Positions 6,889 to 9,990 of a stretch of 9,990 bases of DNA are shown piece by piece. The stretch is from Dehalococcoidia bacterium (lineage in GTDB: Bacteria; Chloroflexota; Dehalococcoidia; E44-bin15), in the NCBI GenBank assembly GCA_023129355.1, contig JAGMCC010000027.1, positions 1 to 9,990 of the forward strand. The letters are read 5' to 3'. Position 1 is the stretch's first letter. Every line of letters starts with the position of its first letter. A program made the position numbers and the translations under genes. Under the pieces are notes generated by a model, which saw nothing but the letters and a program-made list of their open reading frames with translations, was not told where the DNA came from and ran no database searches.

Positions 6889-8109
6889 TCAACCCTCGCG
6901 GATGTATTTCCGAATCTCCCTGAAGCTGGGCCTCTTGCCATACATGAGCAGGAAGGTCCGAAAAACCCGGGCGGCTAGCCACATTGCCACCAAAATCGAG
7001 GCGGTGAGGATGGTGATGCTAAGCAAGAGCTCCCAGACAGGGAAGGCGCCGATGCTGAGCTTCATTATAGCCGCTACCGGGGCGGTGAGAGGGAAAAGGG
7101 TGAAAACAGTGAAGATAACATGATCGGGGTTGTTGATGAACAGGCTAATGAGGATTAGGGGGGCTACTGCTGGCATGACGATGATCATTGTCCACTGGCT
7201 GCTCTCCCTGGCGGTAGAGCCGATGGAGCCTAGGGTGGTCATCAAAATGCCAAAAAGAAGGTAGCCGAGGATGAAATAAATGATGCCAAAGATAATGAGG
7301 CCGATAGGTATGGTGAGCCCCTCAGGAAGGGAAATAAAGAGTGAGGCAATAGCGAGGAGGGCCACGGAAGATATGAGCCAGATCACGATTTGTATCAGAC
7401 CGGCGGCACCGAGCCCTATCACCTTACCGGTCAACAGTTGCCTTGCCGAGACCGACGACAACAGGATTTCAATAAGCCGGTTCTCCTTCTCCTCACTGAC
7501 CCCCTGAAGCAAATATCCCGAGGTGAAGAACAGCGACATCATGAATAGCAGGGCAAAGATATAGGGCATACCAAAGGCGGTAAAGGGGTTCTCCGGTGGT
7601 ATGACCTCTCCCGTTTCTGGATCCAATCTGGTGGAAATCGGTAGGAGCGGCGTTTGCGCCCGCTCTAGAACTTCATCACTCACCTCATCGCTAAGAAGGT
7701 TGGCGACGAGAAAATCTTCCATTAGCGCCATAGTTGCCTGCGGCAGCTCCAGCTCCCGCTCCGTGGTATATCTCTCGATCAGCCCCGTTTCGAGGTAGTC
7801 CTCGGGGATGATGAAATACTCCCTTACATCCTCGCTAAACAGCGCATCCCTGGCCTCATCATTCGTACCATAAAGTATGAAAACAACACCATCCGGGTTG
7901 CTATGCTCATCGAACATGTTGGTCTCGTCCACATAGCCAATCCTGAGATCCTCGGGCGGTGGGCCTTCACCACCCCACTGCGAAACACCCAAAAAGATCA
8001 ATATCCCAAGAAGCCCCAGTAAAGGAAAGCTTATCGTTAGTAGGATATAGGATATTCTCCTTATGGTGGTTGTAAACTCGTGTCTTGCGATGGTCCAGGT
8101 CTTTTTCAC
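6889..8109 (-). CDS. ABC-2 type exporter permease, NatB-like
   Basis: This 406-residue integral membrane protein is of the NatB/YhaP class (COG1668, ABC2_membrane_3). The first membrane helix is at about 19-42, followed by an extracytoplasmic domain of about 130 residues (45-175) rich in Glu and Asp. A cluster of helices follows at about 178-202, 228-258, 266-292, 305-325 and 358-382. The cytoplasmic motif VSEEKENRLIEILLSS (204-219), which sits against the ATPase in this class, is well conserved. It should export a substrate driven by the neighbouring ATPase; sodium export is known for NatAB, but the substrate here cannot be read from sequence. The start is GTG at 8109, overlapping the ATPase stop as GTGA, so the two are translationally coupled. 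The basic tail ends KRPSFREIRKYIREG. Confidence 0.92.
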   Translation of the reverse strand: MKKTWTIARHEFTTTIRRISYILLTISFPLLGLLGILIFLGVSQWGGEGPPPEDLRIGYVDETNMFDEHSNPDGVVFILYGTNDEARDALFSEDVREYFIIPEDYLETGLIERYTTERELELPQATMALMEDFLVANLLSDEVSDEVLERAQTPLLPISTRLDPETGEVIPPENPFTAFGMPYIFALLFMMSLFFTSGYLLQGVSEEKENRLIEILLSSVSARQLLTGKVIGLGAAGLIQIVIWLISSVALLAIASLFISLPEGLTIPIGLIIFGIIYFILGYLLFGILMTTLGSIGSTARESSQWTMIIVMPAVAPLILISLFINNPDHVIFTVFTLFPLTAPVAAIMKLSIGAFPVWELLLSITILTASILVAMWLAARVFRTFLLMYGKRPSFREIRKYIREG

Positions 8110-9278
8110 TGCTTCATAACCTGAAGGAAGATCTCATTTAATGATGGAGTGGAAACCTCGAAGCGGTCGACATGGATGTTCTTCTCCACAAGCTGACTGA
8201 GTATCTTCTGAGGAGGGGTGTCGCCATCGAGAAATAGCTCCACATACTTGCCATGATCCTTCCTCCCGCTTACCCCCTCAAGATCGCCGATAACGCTATC
8301 GCACTTCACAAATACGGAGTTGTTGCGGTAACGCCATTTTATCTCCGCCAGGTTCCCATAGAGCACCACACGCCCCTTGTCGATCATCAGGACACGGTCG
8401 CACATCTCCTCCACTTCGTTCATCATGTGGGTGCTCAGGATGATTGTCTTCCCCTGATCCTTAAGCTCCAGAACAATGTTCTTCAAGAGCTCCCTGTTCA
8501 CCGGATCGAGACCGGCAAAGGGCTCGTCGAGGATAATCAGGTCCGGATTGTGAGTAATAGTGACCACGAACTGGATGATCTGCCCCATGCCGCGGCTCAG
8601 CTCGCTTATCTTCTTTCCTTTATGAGGTAGCATATCCACCTGTCTCAGAAGCTCCTCCGCCCGCTCCTTGGCAACACTTGTATCCATATTCTTCAGGCTG
8701 GCCAGGTAGACCAGGGAATCAGAGACCCTCATCTTCCGGTAAAGGCCCCTCTCCTCGGGAAGATAGCCGATCCTGTTCTTGGTCTCCTCTTCTAGGGGCT
8801 GTCCAAAGAGCCTGATCTCCCCGGAGTCGGCCTTTATGATGTCCATGATCATTCTTATAGTGGTGGTCTTTCCCGCGCCATTGGGACCTACCAGGCCAAA
8901 GACCTCTCCCGTCTCAATGGTGAAGGAGACATCCTTCACCACCATGTTGCCCCCAAAGGATTTATTGATATGGGAGATTTCGACTTGAACCTCTTTTTTA
9001 ACCCCGGTCTCACTTTCCGATGGGGTGGCTTCCGCTATTGAGGTGGTACTCGCCAACCTGGAGGCTTTTTCGACTCCTTTGAGCTGGACCTCCATTTCTG
9101 ATGGTGCGCCTTCTGCCATCGGGGTAGTCTTCTCCAGTGAGGGTGCCTCTTCATCTCTCTTCCAGGCCTCATCCGTCTCTCGCCCCGCCTGCCGCTGCTT
9201 GAAGGATCGCAACGTGAGGCGCATGATTATAGCAAAACCAATGGCAACAACGACGATAATAATAAAGGTGGTGTCCAT
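8106..9278 (-). CDS. ABC exporter ATPase, NatA-like, with N-terminal membrane anchor
   Basis: This 390-residue ATPase pairs with the downstream permease. The nucleotide-binding domain starts only at about residue 97 (VQVEISHINKSF). It has Walker A GPNGAGKTT (131-139), the Q-loop region IGYLPEERGLY (170-180) with Glu as in COG4152-type ATPases, Walker B LIILDEP (247-253) and the switch His284 (STHMM). The signature loop is LSRGM (227-231), not the canonical LSGGQ. A C-terminal domain of about 80 residues follows, typical of NatA-like proteins. Before the NBD lies an unusual 96-residue extension: a hydrophobic helix (about 5-20, FIIIVVVAIGFAIIM), a basic stretch and an acidic linker with a duplicated segment. 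ATG 9278 is preceded by AAGG-type sequence and fits the promoter; internal Met54 or Met62 cannot be excluded as starts, but the helix argues for the long form. Confidence 0.9.
   Translation of the reverse strand: MDTTFIIIVVVAIGFAIIMRLTLRSFKQRQAGRETDEAWKRDEEAPSLEKTTPMAEGAPSEMEVQLKGVEKASRLASTTSIAEATPSESETGVKKEVQVEISHINKSFGGNMVVKDVSFTIETGEVFGLVGPNGAGKTTTIRMIMDIIKADSGEIRLFGQPLEEETKNRIGYLPEERGLYRKMRVSDSLVYLASLKNMDTSVAKERAEELLRQVDMLPHKGKKISELSRGMGQIIQFVVTITHNPDLIILDEPFAGLDPVNRELLKNIVLELKDQGKTIILSTHMMNEVEEMCDRVLMIDKGRVVLYGNLAEIKWRYRNNSVFVKCDSVIGDLEGVSGRKDHGKYVELFLDGDTPPQKILSQLVEKNIHVDRFEVSTPSLNEIFLQVMKQ
9016..9130 (-). repeat. Degenerate 81-bp tandem duplication in the ATPase linker
   Basis: The DNA at 9097-9130 and 9016-9049 matches at roughly two thirds of positions with an offset of exactly 81 bases. 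In protein, TTPMAEGAPSEMEVQ (from residue 51) is echoed by TTSIAEATPSESETG (from residue 78). The 27-codon period keeps the reading frame, so this is an old in-frame duplication in the flexible linker between membrane anchor and NBD. Confidence 0.6.
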
Positions 9279-9291
9279 TATCCTTAGCCTT

Positions 9292-9321
9292 TTGACTTGA
9301 TAGCCATTTACCGAGTATACT
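9292..9321 (+). promoter_or_regulatory. Promoter of nadE
   Basis: TTGACT (9292-9297, 5 of 6) and TATACT (9316-9321, 5 of 6) are 18 bases apart. The predicted +1 near 9328 leaves about 20 bases before ATG 9348. The leader has no evident Shine-Dalgarno. Confidence 0.7.
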
Positions 9322-9339
9322 TCAGGCAGCGTACTCGGT
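9310..9339. promoter_or_regulatory. Perfect inverted repeat over the nadE/ABC divergent promoters, candidate operator
   Basis: ACCGAGTA (9310-9317) and TACTCGGT (9332-9339) form a perfect 8-bp inverted repeat around a 14-base spacer, so equivalent positions are 22 bases (about two helical turns) apart. The left arm covers the first bases of the nadE -10; the right arm lies just past the nadE +1 and covers part of the ABC -35. A dimeric repressor bound here could block both promoters. There is no T-tract, so a terminator is unlikely. Which regulator would bind is unknown. Confidence 0.5.
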
Positions 9340-9342
9340 CAA
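9314..9342 (-). promoter_or_regulatory. Promoter of the ABC exporter operon
   Basis: On the minus strand TTGACC (9342-9337, 5 of 6) and TATACT (9319-9314, 5 of 6) are 17 bases apart. The predicted +1 near 9307 gives a leader of about 29 bases before the ATG at 9278. Its -10 overlaps that of the nadE promoter on the other strand. Confidence 0.65.
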
Positions 9343-9347
9343 ATTAT

Positions 9348-9990
9348 ATGGAAGAGCTGGCAAACAAAGTAATAGCCTGGATGAGGGAGCAGGTAGCACT
9401 AGCGAAGCGTAAAGGCGTGGTCTTTGGCTTGAGCGGGGGGCTCGACTCAGCGGTGGTCGCGGTGCTTTGTAAGCGCGCCTTCCCCGATAGCACTCTTGCC
9501 CTCATCATGCCCTGTTATAGCAGCGAAACCGATATCGAACATGCTCGGGCAGTTGCCAAGAAATTCCATATTCCCACTAGCACTATCGCTCTTGAAGGGG
9601 TGCTCGACTCGCTGCTCAGGGTATTACCTGTAGGCGATTACGAGCCAGCTACTAAAAAACTGGCTGAAGCCAATCTAAAACCCAGGCTGAGAATGCTCAC
9701 CCTATACTACCTGGCAAATCGGCTCGGCTATCTGGTGGTGGGTACCGGAAATAGGAGCGAAATATCTGTTGGCTACTTCACCAAGTATGGCGATGGTGCA
9801 GTAGACATCCTGCCCCTGGGTAATCTGGTGAAGCGCCGGGTTCGGGAGTTGGCAATCTATCTGGGCATGCCGAAAGAGATCATCCAAAAACCTCCTTCGG
9901 CGGGTCTCTGGGTGGGACAAACCGATGAGGGTGAGATGGGAATAACATATGAGGAGCTCGACCGTTATCTTGTCGCACGCGAGGCAGGGG
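9348..9990 (+). CDS. nadE: NH3-dependent NAD+ synthetase NadE, C-terminus cut by window edge
   Basis: NadE catalyses the last step of NAD biosynthesis, amidating nicotinate adenine dinucleotide via an adenylate. The visible 214 residues include the N-type ATP-pyrophosphatase P-loop SGGLDS (29-34), PCYSSETDIEHA (55-66) matching the nucleotide-binding strand, VGTGNRSE (131-138) and KPPSAGLWVGQTDE (181-194). All are family hallmarks. ATG 9348 opens directly into the synthetase domain, with no room for a CN-hydrolase glutaminase domain, so this is the ammonia-dependent form of about 240-280 residues; roughly the last 30-60 lie outside the window. It is divergent from the ABC operon with a shared, probably regulated, promoter region. 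Confidence 0.95.
   Translation, partial: MEELANKVIAWMREQVALAKRKGVVFGLSGGLDSAVVAVLCKRAFPDSTLALIMPCYSSETDIEHARAVAKKFHIPTSTIALEGVLDSLLRVLPVGDYEPATKKLAEANLKPRLRMLTLYYLANRLGYLVVGTGNRSEISVGYFTKYGDGAVDILPLGNLVKRRVRELAIYLGMPKEIIQKPPSAGLWVGQTDEGEMGITYEELDRYLVAREAG

Noticed and set aside
6710..6982. Minus-strand ORF of 90 codons across the ABC permease end and the mnmG promoter
   Set aside because: Its first third is an off-frame reading of the permease C-terminus and it ends inside the mnmG promoter; no recognisable domain.
9310..9339. The nadE upstream inverted repeat as a transcription terminator or riboswitch
   Set aside because: No T-tract follows, the left arm lies upstream of the predicted +1, and the leader is only about 20 bases; an operator fits better.
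9702..9920. Minus-strand ORF of 72 codons inside nadE
   Set aside because: Antisense shadow of the conserved nadE coding frame.

Overview
This window looks like an ordinary chromosomal stretch from a bacterium, most likely a member of the Chloroflexota (Dehalococcoidia-like). That placement is inference. It rests on the mix of an archaeal-type phosphoglycerate-mutase-like protein, a DUF1461/Lit membrane protein, an FmdB zinc ribbon, a NatA/NatB-type ABC pair and a two-domain MazG, and no marker gene settles it. There is no sign of phage, insertion sequence, CRISPR or plasmid functions. Coding density is high and gaps are short; the largest gene-free stretch is under 200 bases.

Layout, left to right. 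The minus strand opens with an apgM-like phosphomutase-superfamily gene cut by the left edge (1-1094). A tRNA-Pro(CGG) gene (1180-1254, plus) is divergent from it, and each has a readable sigma-70-like promoter. mazG (minus, ends 1380) is divergent from a DUF1461/Lit-type membrane protein (plus, 2228-2902), with only about 35 bases between their start codons. The Lit gene converges on a small FmdB zinc-ribbon gene (minus), and the two stop codons overlap in a TTAA. Upstream of fmdB, on the same strand, lie a YtcJ-like amidohydrolase, a 25-codon ORF coupled to the end of mnmG, and mnmG (gidA) itself. After a 176-base gap comes a two-gene ABC exporter operon (minus; permease and ATPase overlap by GTGA). 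It is divergent from nadE (plus), which is cut by the right edge.

The genes are mostly housekeeping: tRNA supply and wobble modification (tRNA-Pro, MnmG), nucleotide-pool cleaning (MazG), NAD synthesis (NadE), central or amino-acid metabolism (ApgM-like) and envelope functions (Lit-like protein, ABC exporter). No single system links them.

The most interesting material is regulatory and architectural. (1) The nadE/ABC intergenic region holds two opposed promoters whose -10 elements overlap in the palindrome AGTATACT, inside an 8-bp perfect inverted repeat that looks like an operator. (2) Three protein genes have predicted +1 positions within 0-3 bases of the start codon, which suggests leaderless mRNAs. 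(3) The ABC ATPase has an N-terminal membrane anchor and a tandemly repeated linker, unusual for a NatA-type subunit. (4) A DUF1461/Lit-like protein retains the family's histidine motifs. (5) A truncated-looking micro-ORF sits directly behind mnmG. I did not find a clearly new multi-gene system.
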